A stretch of DNA of 51,634 nt from Ramazzottius varieornatus (taxonomy: Eukaryota; Tardigrada; Eutardigrada; Parachela; Ramazzottiidae). The stretch's first letter is position 1, and each line of letters starts with the position of its first letter. The DNA lies in contig BDGG01000006.1 of the NCBI GenBank assembly GCA_001949185.1, forward strand, positions 2,070,107-2,121,740, written 5' to 3'. Under the pieces are notes generated by a model. The model was not told the DNA's origin. It did no database searches and saw only the letters and a list, made by a program, of their open reading frames with translations. Position numbers and translations under genes: made by a program. Below, one piece after another: positions 30,583-43,500 of this stretch.

Positions 30583-32970
30583 TGTTCGTCACAAGAACAG
30601 AACCAGAGTACAGGAACACAGCGTAAGAAACAGGACCAAAACAGCAAGAAACAGAACCAAAACAGAGTAAAACCGATCTTCCTCTCAACGCGCACACAGC
30701 AATGAGACGTTCTTCCTTTCTCTCCACCATACTTGTTTGTACACATGACAGCCGTGCTTGAGACTGCTTGATCACTGTATCCTTTTCTCGCTTCCTCTCA
30801 AAGTCCGCCAGTTACGTCAGCCTAAGAACTACTCAAAACGCTGATTACGAGATGCTGTAAATGCAGATTGTACACCTAATGGCGTAAATCTATATTATAT
30901 TCCGGCCTGCGTCAGGAATGCAAAGTTTCTTCAACAGGTCGATCATCAATAGGGCAGCATGCCAATGATTGCAACAAGCTTGGAAAGAATTATTGGTCTG
31001 TAAACGAGGTGTTCACCAGATTTAGACCTATCGTTAAGTCAATCTGCATTTTTTGCCGGTGTAGTTCTAACCTTTGAACCCAGTTTTGAGGCTGGAGTTT
31101 ACGGGATGCATCTCTTCCGGTGGTTATGGTTACCGTTGATTAATGCTACTTAACCACGTGACCGCCGGAAGGTATGCTTTTTGTACACTGTAGCTTCGCT
31201 GGTTTCGCAGACCAGCTAACCCAGTTGAGTAGCTAGATGTGTAGCAGCAAGATTATCAACAGCTTCTGTTTCCATTAACTACAGATCATCCTAATCGGGT
31301 CGATATTTCCGTATTATCTCGTGACCCTCTAAATACCGCGGACTTATGGTCAGCTTTCGCGCGTAAAAGCCTGTAATTGACCAGCTTGCAGCCAATAACA
31401 GCTTATATCGTTTCTGCATACCATCAAGCTTATCTGACCCTATGTCAAAGAATCTTCCGTGTATCAGCTGTTGTGAAAGACGCAACTGGTGGTAATTACC
31501 AGTCATACATCTTCTCACAGATAACATTGCCGAAATTAGTCTCAATTATGGATTAGCAGTACAAACAGATCATTTCGGGACCAGACCAATGTGTCGATAA
31601 TTTCGGACAGATTCAACTCATTTAGAGTTAGATTTTGTAGCTCAATTTTATACAGTTCCAGTTTTACAAAACATAGGTGCTTTTTCCTTGGAACTCAGTA
31701 AAAGCAAACCGTCACGTAATTGAGACAGCTTTCATTCGTTCCAGTCGGCGGAATGAATTGATTCATTCGAGTGGTCCTACCGATCATAAAAGTTTGCATC
31801 GTGCAGACGAGAAGTTTTATGGAGTCGTTCATTCAGTTCGTTTTTGTATTGCCGTCACTGTATTACAAATGCCTGAATGAATCTATATAAATCGGCTAGT
31901 GGGTGTTGATGAGTGGCAAAACGGCGAGGAAGGTGGGTGCATCCTCTTCAAAAGAGTCTCGTCAAAGTGAGAGAATAGGTAGCAATCAGAGAAGGCTGTT
32001 ATAGGCTGAATAGAAGAGATAATTATCGGTCAGTGTTGTGTTTGGATATACAAACTTTAACACGTCGCTTGGTCAGTTGTCCCAACATAATGATATGCTT
32101 GGCTACCTGTCCAATGGTCACCGCAGGAAGTCCCCTTCTGGCACCCATCTCCGCACACCATCAGCGTTGATGGATGAAAAGAAGCTGAAGGACGACACTG
32201 TTACAGTATACCGTAGCTGCAGGATACGGCTGTGTGTTGCTGTCTGGAGCAAACGATGGCCGCTGAGAGCTGTAACTGGACGCCGGCAGCAGATGCCCTT
32301 TGTCCTTCGCACCCATTGCGGTGCCGTAAACATCACCGGCTGTCAATATTTCGCCAGGTTCAATCACTGGGATCATATTATATGCCAATGTCATTCACAA
32401 TCAGTGCTCATACAAACAGAGCTGTAAGAGCTCCTTAACGTGTGCAACGTTATGAAAATCGAGTAGAAAAAGGTTAATGTGAGTTGGCGCTACCAGTCTG
32501 AAAAGATGACCTTGACATAACAGAGAGAAACAGTTCTGAACGGAACTGAATTCAGAAGCGCAGTTGCTGAATCGACGCAGCTTGCTTTCCTTTTGATATC
32601 TTCTTAGAATATTTTCTATAATTGTATTCTCTTACTTTCCGGACGTGTATTTTATTGGAGTCGATGAGGCAAAATCGGGCTCGGATAAGGACAGAAAATT
32701 CATCGGACTTTTGAGTTCACCCTGATGTTTACGAGGTTCAAGCAAATTCTGAAGTCAGAGGCCAAACTTTGTGTGGCTACAACAGTGTGCCATTTACGTT
32801 GTTCAGGATTAAGTTTCAGGAAACAGTTCCGCTGCCGCATTCGCAGCTGCCGCATGCTATCTTGCTAATGTCTCACGTGTTGACAGTTGTCATTTGCTGC
32901 AGTGCATAAACGTCAGCCATACGATAACTTTACCGTCAACAGCCCATCAGCATAACGATTACTGCTGCGG
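30583..32970. other. 5' end of the DIRS-type element, then no supported gene
   Basis: The gag frame is open upstream to 30775, but the Met at about 30582 looks the better start. From about 30850 to 32970 there are only short unrecognised ORFs. No TIR elements, tRNAs or tandem repeats were recognised. Confidence 0.4.
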
Positions 32971-32976
32971 GGTTAT

Positions 32977-32982
32977 TTTATT
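32977..32982 (-). terminator. Poly(A) signal for FoxG (AATAAA on minus strand)
   Basis: AATAAA on the minus strand about 145 bp downstream of the FoxG stop. Confidence 0.45.
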
Positions 32983-33124
32983 GTAGAAGATAGTCTGTTA
33001 CAGAAAGCATGTATCGTAACAAGCAGTAATGATTGACCGCAAACGTGTAATAATAGTCGTAAGCAATGTATAAAACTTGACCCGACAATTAGGCATGGCC
33101 TCCAGGGATCAAAATAACACGCAA

Positions 33125-34078
33125 TTATGCTGAACCCGGACTGAGTACTTTACAGTCATTATCAGGCAATGAATGAACCGGTGATACCTGCAAACGGGTA
33201 TTATTGAAAAAAGGAGAAGAGTTCAGATTATGCAAGTTTTGTTCGGCCATTTGTCGCTCCCCGATTGCGCGGCTCAACGCAATCAACTTCTCACTCCAGC
33301 TCAAACCTTCCATATTCCCGTTCGTCAGAAACCCAGGAAAATTCGGTGGATGTTCAGGAAAGTAATTTGGATTACGTGGTTGAAGAAAGAAGCTGTGGTT
33401 GGGCTGTGGCATGAAAGGATTCATCGGACGGCCGATATGAAATGGACTCAACGGTGGCATGAGTGAAGGAGGAAGGATGGAAGGACCCGATGGATAAAGA
33501 GGCCGATAACTGCACAAGCGATGGCGGACAGAGGATGCAGTGGTTCGTCGACGCAGCTTGCCGCTTTGTTCACCGATGAAAACGTCGTTGCTGGAAGGAT
33601 CCAGCATCCAGTAGTTTCCCTTTCCTGGGTCGTCGTAATGGCGTGGGACTTTGACAAAGCACTTGTTGAGGCTGAGGTTGTGTCGGATTGAGTTCTGCCA
33701 GCCTTGCTTGTTGTCGCGATAATACGGGAAATTCTTCATGATAAATTCGTAAATACCGTTGAGGGTTAGTCGCTTCTCGGAGCTTTGTCGAATAGCCATC
33801 ATGATCAGGGCGTTATAGCTGAAGGGAGGCTTCACATTCTTGTCGGCTTTGGGGTCTTTAGCGTCGGATTTCTTGTCCAACTCCTTCGGGGATGCTTCCT
33901 GATCTTCCTCTATGTCCACGTCACCGTTCTCGAATAGTTCTTTCTCGATAGAAGTAGAGCCGGTATTGGAGGAAAGGTCGCAGTTGGATTCACTGTCGGA
34001 ATCCTGCTCGGTTTCGTCCCTGGTGATTTCAGGTAGCAGAGAACGAATGGAGAAATTAGTCGGGCCACAAGTCGCCAT
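33125..34078 (-). CDS. foxG: FoxG-type forkhead transcription factor, single exon
   Basis: A 317-residue protein on one exon. I chose the Met at 34078 because it directly precedes an eh1-like Groucho-binding motif ([11 protein letters not shown], residues 8-18), which is diagnostic of FoxG N-termini. The open frame runs further upstream without conserved features. An acidic Ser/Glu-rich linker leads to a complete forkhead domain at about 83-175: [17 protein letters not shown], recognition helix [16 protein letters not shown], then [20 protein letters not shown] and DVFIG. The [11 protein letters not shown] and YYRDNKQGW wording is FoxG-like rather than FoxA/D/E-like. The C-terminus is Pro/Phe/Asn-rich with a [17 protein letters not shown] helix. 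It would act in the nucleus as a sequence-specific regulator, probably a repressor through Groucho. It is intact and isolated, with >5 kb of gene-poor DNA upstream. Confidence 0.93.
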   Translation of the reverse strand: MATCGPTNFSIRSLLPEITRDETEQDSDSESNCDLSSNTGSTSIEKELFENGDVDIEEDQEASPKELDKKSDAKDPKADKNVKPPFSYNALIMMAIRQSSEKRLTLNGIYEFIMKNFPYYRDNKQGWQNSIRHNLSLNKCFVKVPRHYDDPGKGNYWMLDPSSNDVFIGEQSGKLRRRTTASSVRHRLCSYRPLYPSGPSILPPSLMPPLSPFHIGRPMNPFMPQPNHSFFLQPRNPNYFPEHPPNFPGFLTNGNMEGLSWSEKLIALSRAIGERQMAEQNLHNLNSSPFFNNTRLQVSPVHSLPDNDCKVLSPGSA

Positions 34079-36580
34079 TTTTACGAGGTGAAAAGAGCTC
34101 GTTAATTTTTGTCGATCATGTAGTGATAAGAAAAATGACTGATACGGTCGACGAAGGTGTCGAGATGAGCACCGATTGACTCTGCTTGCTTTGAATGCTT
34201 TGAGCCAAAAGACAAGATGAAGAAGCGGCTGTTGGTGTATGAAACGAGTGTCTAATCCGTACTTGTTGGTTACTGTCAATGAGACACGGAGAGATAGAAG
34301 AGCGTGGCTTGGGAAAGTCACAGTTTGCCAAAGGGCCAATCGTTTGTGGGTGACAGGCCAAGTCAGCTGTAGACCACAACAAACTACAGTATCTTCGGCC
34401 CTGATTCCGCTCGTTCTTCCTCGCTGTAGAAGCCAAAGTGGAATTGTTAAGCGATGACGCCGGGCTTACTCGGCATTTGGCGAAAAATCGGAATGGGTTT
34501 CCATAGTAGAATGAGCGTCGTGGAATTTTGGCAGTCAAGTTTCTCGTCGAAATCTAGTCTCGGCGAACTTTAGCTTAACAGGCACAGCTTTTTTATTATA
34601 TGCACTATGCAAAATGTGGAAGCACTAAGTCGTCTGAAGTGCGGCACAAAGAGTAATCGCGTATCTAATTCACAAAATTAGGTTTTATTTAACACCAAAA
34701 ATAGTACTCAATTTCTTTCTTAACCGACCATCAAAATCACCATCTACAATTCTGCTTTGTGGTACGGGATGACCAGGTGATAACAAGCAAGCCGCAAGCA
34801 AACTTTTGCAATTTTTACATGCTCAGTAGCCACGAAGCAAGCGGTCGAAGCAAAGCCCTGCTAGAATGGCTTTGGTCGAAGTCTGAGCTGGAAGAACCCG
34901 GTGTTTGATACACGCAGAGGAAAAAGTGGCACAACAAATACACAAACATGCAACTGGGATCAGTCAGTTTGTCCGAGGTTGAGCCCACTACAGTAAGTGT
35001 CGTTGACGGGTCCCTGCTGATGGCATCTGGCTGTATTCATAGTTTGTGCACAACATGGCGGCTCCTGTTACCCTTCTTCGTCAAGAATATTTCCCCACAG
35101 AAGGTCTCATGCGTATACTCGACTGTCGCCATGCAAGTGCAAATGTGGATGATTGGATATGGCGGATGCCAAATGTCTCTCACGGCTCGAACCATCTAAT
35201 CCCTATCTACATCCACCCACTTTCAAAACTCTGAAGACAATTTCAACTAACTCCACTTAATCTCCGGACTGAAAATGTCAGCAGCATTTCATGTCAATCT
35301 GCACAAGATAAATCGTAGCCACCGTACGCTATCTAAACTGTCCAAATCCCCTTAATCTCCACACTACGAGTTTGTACAGTTTTTACATTTAAAATCCACT
35401 TAGTGCAACTTACCCGTGGTTTGCAAGAATTATTCGCTCGGTTTGATACGATCGAGCGCTGTGAACTTTCTGTGTCATGTCATTTGACAAAATGTGTGTA
35501 CAAATGAGAATCCACACCTATCGGCTCAGATCACCGCCAATACTTCAGCCCATAATCGAAACAGTACTTCCGAACTATCAGAATTTACTAATGACCTAGG
35601 GAGATCCGCAGACGCCACAACAACCGCACGAGCTCTTCCAGAAGCCTTTCGGCTTCTCGACCAGGAAGTATGAACAAAACCAAGTGCTTAATCACTTTTA
35701 CTGAGCTATTACACAGAAGAAGGTAGGAATACCTTCTGGTAGGGAGTATGCGGAAAGCAGGTAAGGAATATGCGGGATTATTAACGGGAAGAAAGGGGAT
35801 TACATGGAGATTAATTAGTCTCGTTAAAGCTTTGATTACGCAACTAATGCTAATATTTACCTCGACGAAGCGATTGGCGTCACTGTATCTCATTGAGGTG
35901 TGGGACAATAGTCGATAATAGGGGATTAGAGGGCGCGGGCTACAATGGACCTAACGCACCTTTGTGCGTGATCTCACGCAAGGGATAACCGAGGGCGGGT
36001 CTACGGCTCATCTTTTGATGTGTTGTGTATTTGTCTTTCAGACATCCTCGATCGGAATAGAAAAGTCTTGCAAACAATGCAAGGTGTTCGCGCCGAAGGA
36101 GTATACAATGTGTCAATGAATTGCTGAGTTTCTTCAACTGTGTAATTGCATTCTTTATGTGAGAATTCAATGGCCCGGCGGGAAATCTACTTGGCAAAAG
36201 TATTTCTGCGGATTGGTGCTCAAGGTGGAGATCATTATGCGAGCGGCGGCTCAGTCATCCGCCCTGAGAAGACGAAGTGGGCACAGGGGGGTCGCCGTGA
36301 CAAAATGCGCGAAGAAGACACTTTTCATTGGTTTTCGGTTACATTTCATACTTTCGCCATCTTGATGTTTCATTCACAACACCTCTTCATCACTTCATCA
36401 AACATACCCGCCACGGTTGTCACCGGCTTGACATAACTCGAGTAGCTGTCTCTCTGTAAGCTTTGGAAAACATAATGTGTTTTGTTAAAATTCGGTTTTC
36501 CATGCAATTCGCAAAAAATCGTGGGAAAGAGCCAAGAGTTGAAGTTTAATTGAACACTCCACTGGCTCGGTTTCTTGATA
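34079..36580. other. Gene-poor region upstream of FoxG
   Basis: Only short, unrecognised ORFs. Given its position it may hold FoxG regulatory DNA, but no specific site can be supported by eye. Confidence 0.35.
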
Positions 36581-37387
36581 CGAGGTAAACGTNNNNNNNN
36601 NNNNNNNNNNNNNNNNNNNNNNNNNNNNNNNNNNNNNNNNNNAATTCGGGCGTAGTGATTTTCCCGTCACAATTCGGGCGATGCTGCGGTATGGGGTGGC
36701 AGCACATGTCGCTTTCGACAATGGCGCTCCCAGACACCGTACCGCAGTAGGGAATTACAGCGCGGTAGATCTCATGTGGTATCTTGATTTTTATCTCGGA
36801 TTTGTTTCCTCACAATCACAGAAAGATCAGCTAGTTCCAAACGACAAAAATTCCATCAACAACATGAAGTAGTAAAAGTAAAACAGAAAAATATGATCAG
36901 AACGAAAGGGAATCCCCAATGTGAAGTTACCAACTTAGCAGAATCCGCGAAGGAAAGTTACTTGCGTTGCTTTTTGTAAAAACGGCGATGGGGTATTGCG
37001 TCAGTGCTCCACCATTGCTCACTGGCGGAAGTACGTCATGGCAAACATCCTACGGCTTACTTTACTTATGGGATTCCCAAAATAATTGAAACCGACTCTA
37101 TGACGTAGATCACAGCTATCGCGAAAAGCGACAACAGCGCCTCTCTCGGCCTCGCTGTTGAGTTTTTTCCAGGCGTTTTAGCATTACAGCAACTCTCCTT
37201 TCTTCCGAGCATTGTATCTTCAAGGTCTAGGCTGTGTGTGTGCTCAAATCTGTTTGGCTAGATAGGGAAGATCTTTCTCCACAAGATAGCATTGAAAACA
37301 AACGGCTCGGGCCACGAGGTACGAAATTCTAGACCGCCCGAATTGTGACGGGAAAATCACTACGTCCGATTTGTGACGTTTACCTCG
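36581..37387. mobile_element. TIR element, family M3 (long form, contains assembly gap)
   Basis: The left tip CGAGGTAAACGT at 36581 and the right tip ACGTTTACCTCG ending at 37387 are inverted copies flanked by TA (36579-36580, 37388-37389). After the gap the left arm continues AATTCGGGCGTAGTGATTTT and CCCGTCACAATTCGGGCG. This is matched in inverted orientation at 37343-37375, so each TIR is at least ~80 bp. There is no transposase ORF. Confidence 0.8.
36593..36642. other. Assembly gap (50 N)
   Basis: A run of 50 N, probably a placeholder length. It lies inside the left TIR of the M3 element. The intact right arm suggests the missing TIR sequence itself is only about 7-10 bp, so collapse of a repeat is the likely cause. 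Confidence 0.95.
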
Positions 37388-37389
37388 TA

Positions 37390-39252
37390 CAGTAATGATC
37401 CTGACTTCTTTACTACGTCACTGACAGCGCAGAATAACAAGGAGTGTACGGTCAACTTTGAATTTTCCTTTGGAGATTCAAGCAAACGTAGAAAAAACCC
37501 AAGATGACGCTTTACAGCACAGGCAGAGTGTCACGTGTTGTTAGAATGATTTGCACATTTGCGACTTGCTGAACGCAAACTACCAACTAGTTCGTTTCAG
37601 CCCGTAGAAGCTTGCTTGTGTGACGTAGTGGAGAAGTGAGGATTATTACTGTGAGTCGAATTTACTCATAACTGTTGACCACAGTGTGCTACACCTTCGC
37701 CACGGTGCACCCGCAGATAATAGGATAATCTGCTCTTTCTCTTTTTAGGTTACTGGGTTTCAAAAGCGTTGCTGGCTGGAGCTTTTGACTCAAATTATGA
37801 AAAGCGTTTAATGATCAACAACTTGGGGCGTGTTGGGCGGCAAAAGAGGCATTTGTGTGGAAACTTTTTAGGGCTGTGAGGGATAGTTGCTTAACGAAAG
37901 TAATTAACATGTTGGAAGACAGCGCATAGACTCTTCGGAAATCAAAGAGAACATCACGGCGGTAGTTTGTCCGGCACACCTTTGGTTCATGAATAGCTCA
38001 TGAAAACTTTTGATGTGAAAGTGTGTCCCAGCCGGGATATGTCTAGAGGGGATGATTAATGTGATTGAGCCGTGATGGTACCAAAGACCATTCCATTCCA
38101 AAACCTTTACCTGGTCGCGTACAATGGCCCAATACCGCACGTTAGGATAATTTGGCTAATTTGGCTCTATGTTAATTATGCAAACGTATCGTTGGACGAT
38201 GATGGACGCACATCCCATAGCATGTGGTCGAACAAAGTCACACAAAGCACGGGGATGGGATGGCGGGGCCCAGGCTAGCAACTGTCAAAGCCCCTGCTCA
38301 CCGGGAAGTCTGCTCCATCAAATCATCACAGATCATTGACGGGAAAATTAGCCGAACGTGTTATTTTATCAGCGGGTTACAACCCAGTGCAAAACCCAAC
38401 CGCGGAGCAGCTGCAGTGAATCTGAACGAAGAACGAAGTTTGCATTGGGAGTAGAACTGCTGAGGTAGATGCAGAACAGGAACCAGAACCGAGTGTAAAC
38501 CTCAGAAAGATGCTAGTGAGAGAAAAGACGTAGCAAAACGTGAATTAAATTGGTTTTCGATTTTGCTGTTCGTTTACTTGCTGCGAGTTGTGTTCCATGA
38601 GGGTGAAATACAGGCTTGTCGCTTTGCAAACGCCCTGCCTAAAATATAAATAAAATAGAAATTTACGAACTGGCACAAAATACCATATGAGGATGAAATG
38701 TGATAGCACATCGCATGCACACGCCGGCTCACAGTAGGAGTACAAACTGCCTGAATGTGCATGCGCATCGGCTGTGAATATACATAATCGAGTCGCCACG
38801 GTTCTAAATCAATAAAAGCGAACCTTCTGAATATTTTCACGATTCTGCGAAAAACCAGTTTCATTGAGGGATTTTTATCTCCTCAAAATTTCAAAGTTCT
38901 ATTGCCGGCTTCTTTGTGTGCGGCCTTTTACGGCATTCTTGGGTCCGATGCAGCATGTTTTTCTCTACAAGATAGGCTGAGAAGAGCGCTTTTCGGAATT
39001 TTCGCATGATTCAGGGTTCTAGTTTGACACCACCCAATTAATACGGAAGATGATACAAATACGGTAAACTGAAAGCCCTTTCGAAAAACCCATAGCTTCG
39101 GCCGATCTTATGAAAGGTAGACTTCTATCCAGATCATGTAAAGAATAGATCTTGAGTACCTTATGAAAGTTTTACTGTACTTAGGGGCGCAGTTATCACA
39201 GGCTCTTTATCAATGCTTGTAGAGGGGAGAACATTACAAGCTCTGCGATAAA
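37390..39252. other. No supported gene
   Basis: Only short unrecognised ORFs on both strands. The right end includes the 3' UTR of POLR2D. Confidence 0.4.
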
Positions 39253-39829
39253 CTACGCTTGAAAACTCTTTTTTGTCTTCATTTCGTCCAACATTTCCTA
39301 CAAAAAGCCACACTGGCGACACCACGCTCATAACAGGTTTTTGGTCCTCGGGGTGAACGTACGGTTCCACGTGACAGCAGCACACTGTACCTGCAGCTCC
39401 TCTCCGCTGAAGCGTTCCATACTCGGAATCAAGGCCTTTGCTTCTTCTGTTGTTTCCGGCTGAAGATTCGCAAGACTCGTTAGCTCGTAGTCGTGCAGTC
39501 CCTTCGAGCTCAGGGTGCTCCGCACGGACTGGATGGTGTCAGCATTCTTGAAGGCACTGAAGCGCTGACAGTAAATGTGCGTCTTGAGAAAAACAGCTGG
39601 TAACTCTGCTTCCTGCAACAGGCCAAACATAAAGCTACTTTCCCAGGGATGAACGAAGGAAATAAAAGCTTACCGCATCAGCAGCCTCGTTCTGGCTTTT
39701 TCGATTCTCCAGTAGCATGAAGACTTCGGAGTTGAGCAGCGCTCGAGCAGTGTCAAATTCTTTCGGGAAGCGTAGCTCGGTGGCGTCTTCGACCTGGTCC
39801 GCTGGATCGTCGTCCAGGAGCTGCGACAT
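39253..39829 (-). CDS. POLR2D: DNA-directed RNA polymerase II subunit RPB4 (three exons)
   Basis: Exons are 39829-39674, 39612-39391 and 39297-39253. All have GT..AG introns in phase 0 (GCG|GTAAGC, CTGCAG|GTACAG; acceptors TGTTGCAG and TTTGTAG). The product is 140 residues, against about 142 in vertebrates. Diagnostic segments are [42 protein letters not shown]-type [37 protein letters not shown] and the tail [17 protein letters not shown]4 pairs with RPB7 to form the stalk of RNA polymerase II, acting in initiation and in mRNA export/decay coupling. The gene is intact and divergent from synaptojanin, with 697 bp between start codons. Confidence 0.95.
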
Positions 39830-40526
39830 GTCAACGTACCAAGAAAACCTGCCTACCAGCTTGATTTATGGCGGGAGGAGACGAGGTGGAAACACTGATG
39901 AATGACTCGCAGGTCGGAGGTTGAAACACACGTAGAAAAATGAGAAAATTTCCTCGGTGCTGTGAGATATACTTGCAAACGTCAGCAGCAGAGCAAAGAG
40001 GGTTGAGTTCGCGACGTAATTCCGGATTCAAACCATAAAGTGTCATCACGACATAAGCCCGTATTTTGAACTGCGGACTGCCCGTGCCCCGGATCTTTTC
40101 TCCCGGTGACAATCCAGTACAATACAGCTGACCAGTAGAGCTGCACTCCCCGGTATGGCAGGGTAAAAATTTACGGCCCATCGATCAACTGTTCAGTGAC
40201 GTCCCCGTTTGTTGCTGAACAAAGAGCACAAGACTGCAGCCCATGCTGACGTCAATCAAAATCGAGCACTGATCAAAGTCCAGAAAAGTATTCAATATTC
40301 ACACCACTGTCGTAAACCTTTCCTATCGTTCCCGTTACTCTTCCGTCGTACGTTATCGATCTGTTCCAGCATCGTCACGGCCCTTGTCAATCTTCCGCGG
40401 CATGACGGAGAGGCTGAAGCCAAAGGGATTGACAGCAAACATCTCACAAGGAGACAATTGATCTTCAGCAAAGTCTGGATGTGATGCATCTGTTTCTGCT
40501 TTTCTTTCAGTTTCTCCGCTTCGAAA
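39830..40526. promoter_or_regulatory. Shared upstream region of POLR2D and synaptojanin
   Basis: The 697 bp between two divergent start codons must include both 5' UTRs and promoters, and it is free of recognised transposons. No TATA box is evident. Bidirectional use is inferred from arrangement only. Confidence 0.5.
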
Positions 40527-43500
40527 ATGGTTCTGGGAAAGAATTTCAAGATCTACCACAAGCCACCGGATAGCCAAAGACCATTTAGCCTGATCGTCGA
40601 AGCCAGCCGAGCGCTGAATTTGAGCGATGCGCTGTATTTCGAATCTGGCGTCGTTACAACCCTAGGTAAATTCTACGTCACGTACTTACATACAGGGAGT
40701 ACTGCGTTTATCGCTATGCTTCGGTGTGCATCTTCATGACCAACTAGCTTGTGGGGTTTGTTGAGTTTGTAATGCTGAGCGTCGCTTGATTGTCTGACTT
40801 CAGGTCCGGATGAGCTTGCTGGACTCAAGCCAAACCACGTGAAAATCCACGACGCGTATGCTCTCCTGGGTATCCTCACCTACAATGCAGGTTAGTAAGG
40901 ATTGTCTGCGACCTTGAACTTGTTTTGCTAGGATGAAATGGGGCAAAGGGAATTTACGGGAGTTTGTCTTGCAGGGAACCATTGCGTACTGTTTCTGGTT
41001 GTGGTAAACAGCTGTGTGTCGGTGGGCAAGCTACTCTTTGAGGATGGTGAAACGGAAGTGCTGCGCATTACCGGTGTGACTGTGATATCCTTGAGGAACG
41101 TTCCTGGAGATGAAGACCGTTTAGGAGAGTTCGTGAAGCTGCTCAGCTCGGGGATATTCTACTTTGCTGTCAGCGCTTCGCACAACCCTGTACAGACTGC
41201 AGGTGCACCCTTCGACCTGACACTGTGTGCTCAGAGAGCAGCGGTCGGATCCCCGACCGACAATCGATTCTTCTGGTAAGCTAAAACGTTCCTCCACCGT
41301 GTAGTTCACTTTATACCATCGGGAAGGCTTCTGGTTGAACCGAGTGAGGTTTTGGAGTGTGAAAGTCGTAGGTTTTGTCTTCCTGGAAATTTTTTCTCTT
41401 CAGGAATCGCGGGTTGCATTTGTACCCACAGAGCTTCGGCATCACCTGTGACAAATGGCTGGTGAAAATCATCTGTGGAGGTGTGGAGATCAAGACACTG
41501 TATGCTGGACAGTATCAAGCAAGGGCCTGCATCATTTCGAGGTTCAACTCGTACCGAGCAGGAACAAGGTTCCAAGTCCGAGGAGCCAACGACGATGGAA
41601 ATGTCGCCAACTTCGTCGAGACCGAGCAGGTAGAGCTTATCGTTTAAGAACATGACAGTGGGACCGTTTTGTGCTGATTTGTTATTCCTTCTCCAGCTTA
41701 TTTGCCTGGGGGACCAGACCTTGTCCTTCGTGCAGATTCGAGGTTCGGTTCCTCTCTTCTGGGAACAAACCGGCGTCCAGGTATGCACCAATCCCAAAGT
41801 ATAAAACGATATCGCGAAATTTTGAGACGGAATACTGTTACTCATGTGCATAATTTGTTTTCCAGGTTGGAGCGCACAAGATAAAGTTTTCTCGCAGCTT
41901 TGAGACCATGAGTCCCGCATTCGAAAGGCACTTGAACATGATAAGGCGGGAATATGGTCAGCAAGTCCTGATCAACTTACTCGGCAGCAAAGAAGGCGAA
42001 ACGAACCTTTCCGAAGCATTCCAGGTGAGAGCTTCTCCACGCAAGATCAATGGCGAGAACGTAACTGTAGTGTTTGTGTTTAGAGGTCGGTGGTTTCCTC
42101 GCCGTACAATGCCGGCATGACATACATCCATTTCGACTATCACGCCAACGTCCGTGGTGGTCGAACTGACGCGCTGGTTTCTGATCTCAAAGACAAGATT
42201 GACCAACCCATCACCCAATTCCGGTACTTTCATTCCTCCAAAGCCAACGGTGTGACGGAGAAGCAGTCCGGCACTGTTCGAACCAACTGTCTAGACTGCT
42301 TGGACAGAACGAACGCTGTACAGACCTTCATCGGCCTTCTCGTAAATACAATGACGCTCATTTCTAACTGCCTCCAAAAGTCAAGCGCGTAACAGGAGAT
42401 TATCGCAGAAATTATCTGTAGTAACTGATCGAAACTTTTCTTTCTTCGTGGTTGAACTCGCTACGAAGTTTCACGTCGGTATTCGGTACCGAGATAGTTT
42501 ATGGCACTTTCTTTCCCGATACATATCCCGACGGTTGTTCTTGATTACAGTAAGTTTATAGTCATATCAGGAATTAATGATTCTCTGGTGCAGGTCCTTA
42601 ACGAGCAGTTGAAGTCCGCTGGGTTCGGTGACAAGCCTCAGGTACTCTCTCGCTTCCAGCAGCTCTTCGCTGACCTGTGGACGCAGAATGGTGACCATGT
42701 GAGTCGCATCTACGCGGGAACGGGAGCTCTCGATGGCAAGTCCAAACTGAAGGATGGCGCTAGATCAGTCAGTCGTACCCTGCAGAACAACCTCTTCGAT
42801 ACCAGCAAGCAGGAAGCCATGGACATCCTGCTGGCAGGCGCTTTGCTGAACACGGAAGTCTCCGACCGGGCACGAACCGTTCTTCCCTTCAACCTCCGCC
42901 AAGGTATGGAAACTTTGAGTAGTATCACGTACCTGCATACAAGTGTGGCGTGTTAAAACAGCAGCACCCAGTGTGCGGGTGAGCGAAATTCGTGGGTCGG
43001 CTGTAACAGTCTTTTCCGTCGCATACTTGCATACCAGTTCATGTTGTTTGTGCACATATTGGTGTATGCAGGTGGATAGTTTTCTGTCATTTCAGTGCCG
43101 GAATTTCTTCTCAGTCCGCTGTTCAGACGAATGGATGAATTCAGCCAGACGACACCCTTGACATTCTGGGTCGGTACGTGGAACGTCAATGGTGGAAAGC
43201 ATACCAAGTCCACAGCGTACAAAGATAGACCGCTCGACGACTGGCTCCTCGACTGTGCTTCCCTTTCTCAACAAGAAGGCAAGAACTTCCTCGACCCTTC
43301 CTTCAACGTCGATAAACCCGTCGACGTCTTCTCAGTCGGATTCGAGGAGATTGTGGACTTGAACGCTTCCAACATCATGGCAGCCAGGTGAATACATTCG
43401 GGACATCGGCAAAGGAAACATGCAAGATCGCTGTATCATGCGGCGCACGTTTTCGGAGTTATTGGCTGGTGGCGTGCGCGACTTGAGATGGTGATCTTGT

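Noticed and set aside
32038-32438. Overlapping ORFs of 129, 77 and 72 codons
   Set aside because: No motif, no convincing splice sites and no start context favouring either strand.
39831-40181. 116-codon minus-strand ORF upstream of POLR2D
   Set aside because: Lies in the expected 5' flank, with no start context, domain or splice connection to RPB4.
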